A program made the translations under genes and the position numbers. This document shows positions 25,721-36,241 of a stretch of 64,000 nucleotides of DNA, piece after piece. Source of the stretch: an uncultured Bacteroidales bacterium (lineage in GTDB: Bacteria > Bacteroidota > Bacteroidia > Bacteroidales > FEN-979); assembly GCA_903877385.1 (NCBI GenBank), contig CAIRDP010000067.1, forward strand, positions 1 to 64,000, read 5' to 3'. Each line of letters starts with the position of its first letter. Within the stretch, counting starts at the first letter, position 1. The notes below the pieces were generated by a model. The model saw nothing but the letters and a program-made list of their open reading frames with translations. It did not search any database and was not told the origin of the DNA.

Positions 25721-26938
25721 ATGAGAATCCTAATCCTTAGCCAGTATTTCATTCCTGAGACAGGGGCTCCCCAGGGCAGGCTTTTACAATGGGCAAAGCA
25801 GCTCGGCAAAAAAGGCGCCACGGTTGAGATCCTCACCGCCATGCCCAATTACCCCGAAATGAAGATTCATGAGGGATACAGGGGTAAATTTTACGTTTCG
25901 GAAGAGATCCAGGGGGTAAAAACACACCGGGCCTGGATCTATGCAACTCCCGGCAAAGCCTTATTCCCCAGGCTGATGAACTATTTCAGTTTTGTGTTCA
26001 CCTCCCTGCTGGCGGGTATTTTCAAAACCGGCAGGTATGATTATATATTTTGCGAGTCACCTCCCTTGTTCCTGGGAATCACTGCCTGGCTATTAAAAAT
26101 TTTCAAAGGAGCCAGGCTTATCTTCAATGTTTCAGACCTCTGGCCCGAAAGCGCTGAAAAGCTGGGCCTGGTGACAAACCGCTTCCTTCTTGGTGCAGCA
26201 TCTTCCCTGGAAGGCTTCCTCTACCGTAAATCTTTTCTTATCACCGGGCAAACGAGGGGCATAGTTCAGAATATCTCCGCTCGTTTCCCCCGAAAAAATG
26301 TTCTCTGGTTTAAAAACGGGGCCGACGTGAAGGAACTTGAATCCATGGAATCTGATCCCGGGCTCAGGAACAGGCTGGGTTTCAGTTCGGCCGACTTCCT
26401 GCTTTTATATGCAGGGATCATCGGTCATGCACAGGGGCTGGAAGTCCTGTTGCTGGCCGCTGAAAAACTTCGCCTCACGCCCGCCATCAAATTCCTGATC
26501 ATGGGAAGCGGCCCCGAAAAAGAGAAACTGCTCAGGATGAAGGAAGCCAAAGCCCTGGATAATGTCATATTTCTCGAAAGCAGGCCCAGGAAGGAGGTCA
26601 TCCCTTTCATCCATGCATCCGACCTTGCAGTGATCCCCCTTAAAAGGCTCGATCTTTTCAAGGGAGCCATCCCTTCGAAGATCTTTGAAAACCTTGCCCT
26701 GAAAAAGCCCATTCTGCTGGGTGTTGAAGGAGAAGCCAAAGAGTTGCTCATCGATAACGGGCATGCCGGACTTGCCTTTATTCCTGAAGACCCGGATGAC
26801 CTGGCGAACAGGGTCTTATATTTGTATTCCCATGAGCAGGAAAGAATCGAATTCGGGATCAACGGATACAATTACCTGCTCAGGGAGTTCAATCCTGAAA
26901 TCATTATAAACGAATTTTGGAACCGGATCAATGCGTAA
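25721..26938 (+). CDS. Glycosyltransferase family 4 (WbuB-like)
   Basis: GT-B glycosyltransferase of 405 residues, probably for surface polysaccharide. The N-terminal ILSQYFIPETGAPQGRLLQW and YDYIFCESPPLFLGI resemble WbuB-type enzymes. The C-terminal domain has GIIGHAQGLEVLL and the sugar-nucleotide motif LAVIPLKRLDLFKGAIPSK followed by FENLALKKPIL. The substrate sugar is not predictable. The 3' end overlaps the next gene by 8 bp, coupling it to an O-antigen ligase-like protein. Confidence 0.88.
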   Translation: MRILILSQYFIPETGAPQGRLLQWAKQLGKKGATVEILTAMPNYPEMKIHEGYRGKFYVSEEIQGVKTHRAWIYATPGKALFPRLMNYFSFVFTSLLAGIFKTGRYDYIFCESPPLFLGITAWLLKIFKGARLIFNVSDLWPESAEKLGLVTNRFLLGAASSLEGFLYRKSFLITGQTRGIVQNISARFPRKNVLWFKNGADVKELESMESDPGLRNRLGFSSADFLLLYAGIIGHAQGLEVLLLAAEKLRLTPAIKFLIMGSGPEKEKLLRMKEAKALDNVIFLESRPRKEVIPFIHASDLAVIPLKRLDLFKGAIPSKIFENLALKKPILLGVEGEAKELLIDNGHAGLAFIPEDPDDLANRVLYLYSHEQERIEFGINGYNYLLREFNPEIIINEFWNRINA

Positions 26939-28178
26939 AAAGATACATCAGCAGATTTTCTGGTATAGCTGCCTGGGCATTGCCTTTATGCTGCCGGTCT
27001 GGGGAAAGCTGGTTCCCACCCTTATCGTCATCTTTATTTTAAACTGGCTGGTTTCGGGAGACTACCTGGCGACTGTTCCCATTTTGTTCAGTGCAAAGAA
27101 CCGCAGGAACACCCTGCTTTTTGCAGGTTTATACCTGCTTTACTTGCTGGGACTGATCTATACCAGCGATTTTGCTTATGCCCGTTTTGACCTGGAGGTT
27201 AAGCTTTCGCTGCTTGTTTTTCCACTTATTTTTTCGACTGCGGATGTCGGGTTCCTTGACTCAAAGCATTTACGCGAATTGATGCAGGTTTACATTGCCG
27301 GATGTGTGCTGGGGTCTCTCATCCTGCTTACACATGCGGTGAGCTTATGGAGGGAGGGAGTTGAAGGCAGCTTCTACTATATGAAGTTAGGCTGGTATTT
27401 CCATTCAACCTATTTCGCCATGTACCTCAACTTTGCCATGGCTTTCATGATACTTGAGCTGCTCGAAAGATTCAGTACACTTGGTACCCCTGTGAAGCTT
27501 GCATATTACATACTGCTCTCGTATTTCTTCGTATTTATTTTCCTTCTCAGTTCCAAAATGGGCCTGATCTGCCTGGGCCTTATCGCCTGTTTGGCCTGTT
27601 CCGAGCTTATATTCAGGCAGAAAAAAACGTTTCTCGGGCTCGGCCTCCTTATACTTTTCATGATGTTCGTGAGGGCCGGCCTCCATGTTTTCCCCGGTAC
27701 CAGCTCGAGGATAGAACACAGCACCGAAGCTTTAAGCGCCAATGCCCCTCCTGCAATATCCAGGAGCACATCCGACCGCATCGAAATATGGAAAACATCC
27801 CTCGAAATAATAAAATCAAACCTGCTGATTGGCGTAGGCACAGGGGATGTAAAGGATGTTCTGATGCAGAAATATAAGGAAAAAAGCATTGAAGGAGCTA
27901 TAGAATTCAAACTCAATGCTCACGACCAGTACCTTCAGACGTTTGTGACACTGGGCCTTCCGGGGATAGCTGCCCTGCTCCTGATGCTTATCCTTCCCAT
28001 GCTGCGGGCATTCCGCAACAGGTATTTCCTTTACTTTATTTTCCTCCTGGTTTTTTCACTGAACATGCTGTCGGAATCCATGCTGGAGATCCAGGCAGGG
28101 GTTGTGTGGTATGCGTTTTTCAACATTCTCCTTTTTACCGGGATGCGGGATGTGGCAGCTCGCGCCGATGAGGGATGA
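26931..28178 (+). CDS. O-antigen ligase / polymerase-like membrane protein
   Basis: Polytopic inner-membrane protein of 415 residues, about 10-12 helices, with a Wzy_C/WaaL-type periplasmic loop (about 275-335: SDRIEIWKTSLEIIKSNLLIG, with HDQYLQTFVTLGLPG). It likely ligates or polymerises a surface glycan. Coupled to the GT4 gene by an 8-bp overlap. Its last 11 residues (MRDVAARADEG) and stop are encoded by a GATGCGG-type repeat, so the native C-terminus may have ended elsewhere. Confidence 0.83.
   Translation: MRKKIHQQIFWYSCLGIAFMLPVWGKLVPTLIVIFILNWLVSGDYLATVPILFSAKNRRNTLLFAGLYLLYLLGLIYTSDFAYARFDLEVKLSLLVFPLIFSTADVGFLDSKHLRELMQVYIAGCVLGSLILLTHAVSLWREGVEGSFYYMKLGWYFHSTYFAMYLNFAMAFMILELLERFSTLGTPVKLAYYILLSYFFVFIFLLSSKMGLICLGLIACLACSELIFRQKKTFLGLGLLILFMMFVRAGLHVFPGTSSRIEHSTEALSANAPPAISRSTSDRIEIWKTSLEIIKSNLLIGVGTGDVKDVLMQKYKEKSIEGAIEFKLNAHDQYLQTFVTLGLPGIAALLLMLILPMLRAFRNRYFLYFIFLLVFSLNMLSESMLEIQAGVVWYAFFNILLFTGMRDVAARADEG
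28142..28178. repeat. GATGCGG-type heptads forming the end of the O-antigen ligase gene
   Basis: GATGCGG, GATGTGG, 11-bp linker CAGCTCGCGCC, GATGAGG, then GATGA, where the TGA is the stop codon. The arrangement is the same as at 1-138, including linker length. Confidence 0.8.
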
Positions 28179-28191
28179 ATTCCCTTAAATA

Positions 28192-28217
28192 ACAAAGGCG
28201 CCCGAGAGCGCCTTTGT
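28192..28217. terminator. Bidirectional terminator between O-antigen ligase gene and gdhA
   Basis: ACAAAGGCGC (28192-28201) pairs exactly with 28208-28217 around 6 nt. It lies between convergent genes. No long T tract is present on either side. Confidence 0.7.
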
Positions 28218-28243
28218 CTGAATCAAAATGAACATCTGGTAGT

Positions 28244-29753
<1,510 letters not shown>

Positions 29754-29830
29754 TCACGTAACACGAGTAAGGATATTCCGTAATGTGCTAAAATTGCGGC
29801 TTTCGCTTAGAAAGGGATTGAAGATTTCTC

Positions 29831-29838
29831 TAACTTTG
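29831..29838 (+). promoter_or_regulatory. Putative -7 element of the PEP-binding/redox cluster
   Basis: TAACTTTG 22 nt before the ATG at 29860. No -33 TTTG at 19-21 nt. Confidence 0.4.
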
Positions 29839-29859
29839 AGCGTTAAAATCGAATGATTT

Positions 29860-32800
29860 ATGGCTGATTCCGGGGATGGGAAAAAGAATACCAGGGCTGA
29901 GAACATCAACCTTGACAGGCTGGTTTACGACAACCGGGAAAGGCTCAAGGAACTTGCCGCTCTCAATGCCACGACGGCTATCCTTAAACGAGGCAAATCG
30001 ATACAGGAAACCCTTTACGAGATCTGCGGCATCATACCCCCGGCCTGGCAATATCCAGAATTCACCGTGGCCAGGATACGATATGACGAAATGGAACTCA
30101 CCACTACTGAGTTTACCGAAACACCCTGGTCGCTGAAGCAGGCATTTGAATGCATTGACGGGCTAAGCGGCACTATCGAAGTATTCTACACAAAAGAATT
30201 TCCCGCCGGCGATGAAGGCCCGTTTCTGAAAGAGGAGAGAAACCTCATCATGAATATGGCCAGCCTCATCGAAGGCTTTCTCAACGGTGTCAAGGGCCGC
30301 GAAGGACGTTACATCACCAGGGAAAGGCTTAAAGAGCTTTCGGCCATCAACCAGACCTCCAATATTCTTAGGGCAGGCAAAACCGTTGAAGAAGCCCTGC
30401 ACCAGATCTGCATGATACTGCCTTCGGCCTGGCAGTTCCCCGAATCTGCAGCCTGTCGCATCAAATACGGCAAGATTGAAATAAAGACCCAGAATTTCCA
30501 GGAAACCAAATGGTGCCAGCGGCAGTTGTTTGAGACCATCGACAACCAGGTTGGTTCCATCGAGATCTTTTACCTTAAAGGTTTTCCACTCGCTTTCGAA
30601 GGCCCTTTCCTTGAAGAGGAACGTTACCTAATAATCAACCTTGCCAACCTCATTACAGGATACCTCAACGGGGTCAAGGGGAAAGCCATACTCCGCAAAA
30701 GCGGGTATGCCGAAGGGCAGGCGCCGAAACCGGGATCCGAAACCGAAACCAGGGCCAGCCGCAAGCTTCTCCAGACCTTCCTCAACAGGATGAACTACAA
30801 CAGGGACCTGTATCACGACCTGATGCCGTTCAAGGTCAGGGAGATACTCCTGGTTGCCAATCTCTACGACGCCTACAGCATTGAAAAGGAAGGAAGGTTC
30901 TCTGAACATGTGCTGGGCGAGTTCTACCAGCTCAGCCTTTCAACAATGCCTCGTATAACAGGGGTTTCGAGCACCGAAGAAGTCATGGAACAGCTGGGCT
31001 CGAAACATTACGACCTGGTCATCATCATGATGGGAGTCGACAAACAGTTCCCGGTGGAACTGAGCAAAAAGATCAAGGACCTTTACCAGTACATCCCTGT
31101 TTTTTTGCTGCTGAACAGCAATACCGACACCGCCCTCTTCGATGATTCTTCCCAAAGCCTTACCTGGATCGACAGGGTGTTCGTATGGAACGGGGATTCC
31201 AAGATCTTTTTTGCAATGATCAATTACCTCGAGGACAAGGTAAATGTTGAAAATGATACAAGCATAGGCATGGTGAGGGTGATACTGCTGGTCGAAGATT
31301 CGCCCAGCTACTACTCGCTTTACCTCCCGATGCTGTATAACATCGTTCTTGAGCAGACAAAGACCATTATTGAAGATGTGACTACGGATGAGCTTTACCG
31401 CATACTCCGTCTCAAGGCCAGGCCCAAGATACTTCTGGCTTCCACCTACGAGGAAGCCCTGTACATTTTTAATAAATACAAGGAATTCATGCTTTGCCTG
31501 ATTTCCGATATCAAGTTCAAAAAGGACGGGAGGATGAACGAAACCGCCGGTTTCAGCCTGGTAAAGCAAACCCGCAAGGAACTGAAGGAACTTCCGATCA
31601 TACTGCAGTCCTCCGACAATCTGAACTCTCAGCTGGCCTATGAACTGAAGACATCTTTCATAAATAAAAATTCAGAGACCCTGCTTACCGATTTCCGAAG
31701 TTTCATCACCCACTACCTTGGTTTCGGCAGTTTTATTTACCGCGACACGGGCGGAAGCCAGATCGCAGTAGCCAAGTCGCTGAAAGAATTTGAAGACCTG
31801 CTGAAGACCATTCCCGAGGAATCCCTGCTGTACCATGCCCGCAAGGATCATTTCTCGTTATGGCTGATGGCCAGGGGTGAAATCCAGGCCGCCAAGATCA
31901 TAAACCCGGCCAAGGTCACCGACTTTAAGAAGCCCGAGGACCTCAGGGAATACCTCATCACCATGATACAGCATTTCCGCAACGAACAGAATGTTGGAAA
32001 GGTGGTCCCCTTCGAGGAAGAGGCAATTACCGACGAAAGGAACATCGTCGCGCTCACCGAAGGAGCCCTGGGGGGAAAGGGCAGGGGCCTGGCTTTCATC
32101 AGCACCCTCATTTACAATTACGATTTTTCGCAGATCATACCAAATATCAATATACGCACTCCCAAGACCTCGATTATTGGAACCGAGGAATTTGAATATT
32201 TCCTCGACAGGAACAGGCTCAGGGAGCAGGCCCTGCTTGAAAGCGACTACAGCCTTCTGAGGCGCAGGTTCATAAGCGGCAAGCTCACCGAAACCCTGAT
32301 CAGGAAACTGAAGTCGGTGATAAAGCAGATCAAAAACCCCCTGGCCATCCGTTCGTCGGGCCTCTTCGAGGATTCGCTCAACCAGCCCTTTGCCGGGATC
32401 TTCGAAACCTACCTGATCCCCAACAACCATCCCGATCCCAATGTGAGGCTTGAGCAGCTGATGGATGCCATCAAGCTGGTGTATGCCTCGGTTTATTCCC
32501 CTGTTGCCAAGGGTTATATCGAAGCCGTGAATTACAGGATAGAATCGGAAAAGATGGCTGTAGTGGTCCAGGAAGTCGTTGGCCACAGGTACGGGGATGT
32601 GTTTTACCCTCATATCAGCGGAGTGGGACATTCGTATAATTACTACCCCTTTGCGCATATGAAACCCGAGGAAGGTTTTGCAGTGATCGCCCTGGGCTTG
32701 GGGCGTTATGTTGTGGAAGGCGAGAAGGCCTACCGTTTTTCACCCAAATATCCCAACCTCGAGATCAATACGCCCAAGGACCAGTACAAAGGTTCCCAGC

Positions 32801-33729
32801 TGCATTTTTACGGGGTGGATCTTAAAAAGGAAAATGTAAACCTGCTCGAAGGCGAGGATGCAGGCCTCAGAATGATGGAGATAGACCAGGCCGAGGATCA
32901 TGGAACACTCACTCATCTTGCCTCGGTATATTCACTCGAAAACAACCGTATCACCCCGGGTCTGAACCAGCCCGGCCCCAGGGTCATCAACTTTGCCGAC
33001 ATCCTTAAATATAACTATGCACCACTGGCCAAGACTGTTGAAGTTGTTCTTGACGTGGTCAAGGAAGCCCTTGGTACCCCGGTGGAGGTTGAATTTGCCG
33101 TTGACCTGAACAAGGACGAGGAGAACCGGGCTTCATTTTACCTGCTTCAGATCAAGCCGCTGATCGGGAATATTACCGATTACCATATTGATATGAACAA
33201 GATCAACCCGGCCGATATCCTGCTTTTTGCCGAAAAGGAAATGGGCAACGGCATAGTCGAAGATATTTACGATGTGGTGTTTGTGGATCCCGACACTTTC
33301 GATAAATCAAAGACCATGGAAATGGCCGAGGAGATAAACCATATCAACCACGAATTCTTCAAGGAAGGGAAGAAGTACGTGCTTATTGGACCCGGAAGAT
33401 GGGGTACCCGCGACCGCTGGATAGGCATTCCCGTAGCCTGGCCGCAGATAAGCCAGGCCAGGGTCATCGTCGAGACCAGCCTTGAAGGCTTCCCCCTCGA
33501 CGCTTCTTCGGGATCCCACTTCTTTCATAACGTAACTTCCATGAATGTGGGATATTTCAGCATACAACCCGAGATGTCCGATAGCTATATCCGCTTCGAG
33601 GTCCTTAAACAACAGAAAAGTTTAAGGAAAACCGAATATTTCAGCATTGCCCGTTTTGAACAGCCTCTTACCATCAGGATGGACGGAAAGCAGAGGATCT
33701 CAGTGATCACCTGGAACCGCGAAAAATAA
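29860..33729 (+). CDS. PEP/pyruvate-binding protein with duplicated sensor-like and receiver-like domains (paralogue A)
   Basis: A 1289-residue cytoplasmic protein of unassigned function. In order: two related domains of about 125 residues (about 28-145 and 152-275, each with ERLKEL, IPPAWQ/LPSAWQ and EGPFLKEER/EGPFLEEER blocks); a degenerate receiver-like domain (about 325-440); a second receiver with canonical features (VILLVEDS about 473, acceptor Asp in ISDIKF about 549, Lys in FINKNS); an ATP-grasp-like PPDK/PEP-synthase N-terminal domain (from GGKGRGLAF about 736, AIRSSGLFEDS about 829, to LLQIKPL); and a C-terminal module with GPGRWGTRDRW and GSHFFHN. The phosphohistidine swivel and PEP-utilising barrel of true synthases are absent. 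Paralogue B is at 40536. nuoE follows after 19 nt. Confidence 0.82.
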   Translation: MADSGDGKKNTRAENINLDRLVYDNRERLKELAALNATTAILKRGKSIQETLYEICGIIPPAWQYPEFTVARIRYDEMELTTTEFTETPWSLKQAFECIDGLSGTIEVFYTKEFPAGDEGPFLKEERNLIMNMASLIEGFLNGVKGREGRYITRERLKELSAINQTSNILRAGKTVEEALHQICMILPSAWQFPESAACRIKYGKIEIKTQNFQETKWCQRQLFETIDNQVGSIEIFYLKGFPLAFEGPFLEEERYLIINLANLITGYLNGVKGKAILRKSGYAEGQAPKPGSETETRASRKLLQTFLNRMNYNRDLYHDLMPFKVREILLVANLYDAYSIEKEGRFSEHVLGEFYQLSLSTMPRITGVSSTEEVMEQLGSKHYDLVIIMMGVDKQFPVELSKKIKDLYQYIPVFLLLNSNTDTALFDDSSQSLTWIDRVFVWNGDSKIFFAMINYLEDKVNVENDTSIGMVRVILLVEDSPSYYSLYLPMLYNIVLEQTKTIIEDVTTDELYRILRLKARPKILLASTYEEALYIFNKYKEFMLCLISDIKFKKDGRMNETAGFSLVKQTRKELKELPIILQSSDNLNSQLAYELKTSFINKNSETLLTDFRSFITHYLGFGSFIYRDTGGSQIAVAKSLKEFEDLLKTIPEESLLYHARKDHFSLWLMARGEIQAAKIINPAKVTDFKKPEDLREYLITMIQHFRNEQNVGKVVPFEEEAITDERNIVALTEGALGGKGRGLAFISTLIYNYDFSQIIPNINIRTPKTSIIGTEEFEYFLDRNRLREQALLESDYSLLRRRFISGKLTETLIRKLKSVIKQIKNPLAIRSSGLFEDSLNQPFAGIFETYLIPNNHPDPNVRLEQLMDAIKLVYASVYSPVAKGYIEAVNYRIESEKMAVVVQEVVGHRYGDVFYPHISGVGHSYNYYPFAHMKPEEGFAVIALGLGRYVVEGEKAYRFSPKYPNLEINTPKDQYKGSQLHFYGVDLKKENVNLLEGEDAGLRMMEIDQAEDHGTLTHLASVYSLENNRITPGLNQPGPRVINFADILKYNYAPLAKTVEVVLDVVKEALGTPVEVEFAVDLNKDEENRASFYLLQIKPLIGNITDYHIDMNKINPADILLFAEKEMGNGIVEDIYDVVFVDPDTFDKSKTMEMAEEINHINHEFFKEGKKYVLIGPGRWGTRDRWIGIPVAWPQISQARVIVETSLEGFPLDASSGSHFFHNVTSMNVGYFSIQPEMSDSYIRFEVLKQQKSLRKTEYFSIARFEQPLTIRMDGKQRISVITWNREK

Positions 33730-33748
33730 AAGACTCAAACAAATATCT

Positions 33749-34267
33749 ATGAGAATAGCACGATTGAATTCAAAAACAACAGAGATCTCCGAGGAGGAAG
33801 TCGACCTGACCCGGCTCGATCCCCTCATCGAAAAAAACAAGGGGAAAAAGGGAAATCTTATCCCCCTGCTACAGGGTGCCCAGGATATGTTCGGATTTAT
33901 CCCGAGGCCCGCTTTTGAAAAGATAAGCGCCGAATGCGGGATACCCCTCAGCGACATGTTCGGGGTAGCCACGTTTTATGCCCAGTTCAGGCTGAAACCC
34001 GTTGGCAAGATGATCATCAGGGTTTGCCATGGAACCGCCTGCCATGTGCAGAATGCCAAGGAGATCACCGAGGCCATAGAAGAATCCCTTAAAATCAAGG
34101 ATGGGGAAACTACCGACGACAGGTTTTTCACCCTGGAATCCGTTGCCTGCCTGGGCTGCTGTTCCCTTGCCCCGGTCATGATGATCAGCGGGCAGACCTA
34201 CGGAAAGCTTACAGGAAACGAGGCCGTCAAGATCATTAAGAATATCAAGCTTTCGGAAAAGAATTAA
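33749..34267 (+). CDS. nuoE: NuoE-like [2Fe-2S] thioredoxin-fold subunit
   Basis: Soluble 24-kDa-type subunit (172 residues) of a NADH-oxidising flavin module. A helical N-terminus precedes a thioredoxin-like domain that holds one [2Fe-2S] cluster. The ligands are visible in CHGTACHV and VACLGCC (C-x4-C and C-x3-C). The same fold occurs in NuoE, HydC/HndA and Stn-type transhydrogenases. With no membrane Nuo subunits nearby and a GltD-fusion partner, a soluble bifurcating-type complex is more likely than complex I. The symbol marks homology only. Confidence 0.88.
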   Translation: MRIARLNSKTTEISEEEVDLTRLDPLIEKNKGKKGNLIPLLQGAQDMFGFIPRPAFEKISAECGIPLSDMFGVATFYAQFRLKPVGKMIIRVCHGTACHVQNAKEITEAIEESLKIKDGETTDDRFFTLESVACLGCCSLAPVMMISGQTYGKLTGNEAVKIIKNIKLSEKN

Positions 34268-34278
34268 AATAAAAAATA

Positions 34279-34362
34279 GAATATCGAATATCGATTAACG
34301 AATTATGAATGATGAACTCGTTAAAAATTCAACATTCCTTGTTCAATATTCGAAATTCAAAT
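34279..34362. repeat. GAATATT heptad array with central phase switch (12 units)
   Basis: Seven-bp units run without a break: GAATATC, GAATATC, GATTAAC, GAATTAT, GAATGAT, GAACTCG, TTAAAAA, TTCAACA, TTCCTTG, TTCAATA, TTCGAAA, TTCAAAT. The left half is GAA-led and the right half TTC-led, so it is a heptad-built imperfect inverted repeat. It lies inside the operon between nuoE and nuoF. Confidence 0.88.
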
Positions 34363-34375
34363 AAAATTTTCAGAG

Positions 34376-36151
34376 ATGAACACTACAGTAACAGTGGGTC
34401 TCGGCAGTTGCGGCATCGCGGCGGGCGCCAACAAGACCTATGAAAAAATAAAAGCCTTTAAGGAAAAAGAAAACCTGCAGTTTTTACTTCAGAAGACATC
34501 CTGTATCGGGATGTGCTATCGCGAGCCCCTAGTGGAGATCACCGACGAGACCGGTACTTACCTTTACGGTGACGTGAACGAGGACCGTGCCGTTGAAGTG
34601 ATAGAAAAACACATCAACCAGAACGACCCCATCAGGGAATACATCGTATATACCGATTTGTTTGATGCCGCCGAGAATGACTTCATCAATTCCCAGGTCA
34701 AGATCGTGCTTCGCAACTGCGGTTATATGGACCCGGAATCGATAAGCGATTACGAGGAGAGGCATGGTTATACCGCCATGAAGACCATCGTCATGAACCA
34801 AATATCACGCGAAGACATCATCAAAACCATCCTGGATTCAGGGCTTCGCGGACGCGGGGGCGGGGGCTTCCCCACCGGTATGAAATGGAAGTTTGCCAAT
34901 GCAAACAAATCCGATCATAAATATGTGATCTGCAATGCGGATGAGGGAGACCCCGGTGCATTCATGGACCGCTCTGTTCTTGAAGGCGACCCGCATTCCA
35001 TCCTCGAGGGGATGATCATTGCCGCCTATGCAATTGAAGCCACGGGAGGCGTGATTTATTGCAGGGCCGAATATCCCCTGGCCATCAAGAGGCTCAATAT
35101 TGCTATCAAACAGGCCCACGATAAAGGATATCTCGGGAAAGATGCTTTCGGCATCAGGGGATGGGATTTTGATATTTATATCAAGGAAGGCGCAGGCGCT
35201 TTCGTATGCGGTGAAGAAACGGCCCTGATAGCCTCCATCGAAGGCGAGCGCGGGATGCCCCGTAAGCGCCCTCCTTTCCCTGCAGCGTCGGGACTATGGA
35301 AGAGCCCGACCAATATCAATAATGTTGAAACATACGCCAATGTTCCCTGGATCATTCTGAACGGTGCAGCGGCTTATGCACAATACGGAACCGAAAAGAG
35401 CAAAGGAACAAAGGTGTTCGCGCTCGCCGGCAAGATCAGGCATTCGGGCCTGGTGGAAGTCCCCATGGGAATGACCATCAAGGACGTGATTTTCAAGCTA
35501 GGGGGCGGCATCAAGAACAACAAGCGTTTCAAGGCTGTTCAGCTTGGGGGCCCCTCGGGCGGATGCATCCCCGAATACCTTTCCGATACTATCGTCGACT
35601 ATGATTCGGTAAACGCAACAGGAGCCATTATGGGATCGGGAGGTATGGTGGTAATGGACGAGACCACCTGTATGGTCGATGTGGCCAAGTTCTTCCTGGA
35701 TTTCACGCGTAAGGAAAGCTGCGGTAAATGTACATTCTGCCGCATGGGGACCATGAGAATGCTCGAGATCCTCGATCGCATCACCAACGGCAAAGGCCGG
35801 GAAGGCGATATAGAAAAACTCGAGGAACTGGCATACCAGATCAAGGACAATTCGCTTTGCGGACTGGGGCAAACGGCTCCGAACCCTGTTCTCACCACCA
35901 TCAAATATTTCAGGGATGAGTATGAGGCGCATATCGGCCATAAGAAATGCCCGGCCAAGGTATGCCGCCCCTTGCTCACCTATACCGTGGATACTGAGAA
36001 ATGCACCGGCTGCATGGTCTGCCTTAAGAACTGCCCTGTAAAAGCTATCAGCGGGGAGCGCAAGAAACCCCACCTGATCAACCAGGATGTATGCACCAAA
36101 TGCGGGGTCTGCTTCTCGAAATGCAAGTTTGACAGCATCATTCTGACTTAA
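34376..36151 (+). CDS. nuoF: NuoF-like NADH-binding flavoprotein with C-terminal ferredoxin domain
   Basis: A 591-residue HydB/HndC-type NuoF. An N-terminal thioredoxin-like [2Fe-2S] domain (GSCGIAAGA, TSCIGMCYREPL) is followed by the FMN/NADH core (GLRGRGGGGFPTG, ICNADEGDPGAF, GAGAFVCGEETAL). Then comes the N3-type [4Fe-4S] site (ESCGKCTFCRMG with NSLCGLGQTAPNP) and two C-terminal [4Fe-4S] clusters (CTGCMVCLKNCP, CTKCGVCFSKC). This layout is that of electron-bifurcating hydrogenases and transhydrogenases, not of respiratory complex I. It would take electrons to or from NAD. Confidence 0.92.
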   Translation: MNTTVTVGLGSCGIAAGANKTYEKIKAFKEKENLQFLLQKTSCIGMCYREPLVEITDETGTYLYGDVNEDRAVEVIEKHINQNDPIREYIVYTDLFDAAENDFINSQVKIVLRNCGYMDPESISDYEERHGYTAMKTIVMNQISREDIIKTILDSGLRGRGGGGFPTGMKWKFANANKSDHKYVICNADEGDPGAFMDRSVLEGDPHSILEGMIIAAYAIEATGGVIYCRAEYPLAIKRLNIAIKQAHDKGYLGKDAFGIRGWDFDIYIKEGAGAFVCGEETALIASIEGERGMPRKRPPFPAASGLWKSPTNINNVETYANVPWIILNGAAAYAQYGTEKSKGTKVFALAGKIRHSGLVEVPMGMTIKDVIFKLGGGIKNNKRFKAVQLGGPSGGCIPEYLSDTIVDYDSVNATGAIMGSGGMVVMDETTCMVDVAKFFLDFTRKESCGKCTFCRMGTMRMLEILDRITNGKGREGDIEKLEELAYQIKDNSLCGLGQTAPNPVLTTIKYFRDEYEAHIGHKKCPAKVCRPLLTYTVDTEKCTGCMVCLKNCPVKAISGERKKPHLINQDVCTKCGVCFSKCKFDSIILT

Positions 36152-36179
36152 TTGAGAAAACCTGAGCTAATGATTATTG

Positions 36180-36207
36180 GTACATAGTACATGGTACTTT
36201 GTACATC
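36180..36207. repeat. GTACAT heptad array (4 units)
   Basis: GTACATA, GTACATG, GTACTTT, GTACATC. It lies between nuoF and the fusion gene. The longest reading frame of the next gene begins with an ATG inside this repeat, which is rejected. Confidence 0.82.
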
Positions 36208-36241
36208 AAAAGAAAATGTTACATCGAAAATAATACTCATC

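Noticed and set aside
29860-33729. Annotation as phosphoenolpyruvate synthase
   Set aside because: Only the N-terminal nucleotide-binding domain is present. The phosphohistidine swivel and PEP-utilising barrel are missing.
36191-36241. Earlier ATG for the fusion gene
   Set aside because: It falls inside the GTACAT repeat. The ferredoxin domain begins properly at 36242.
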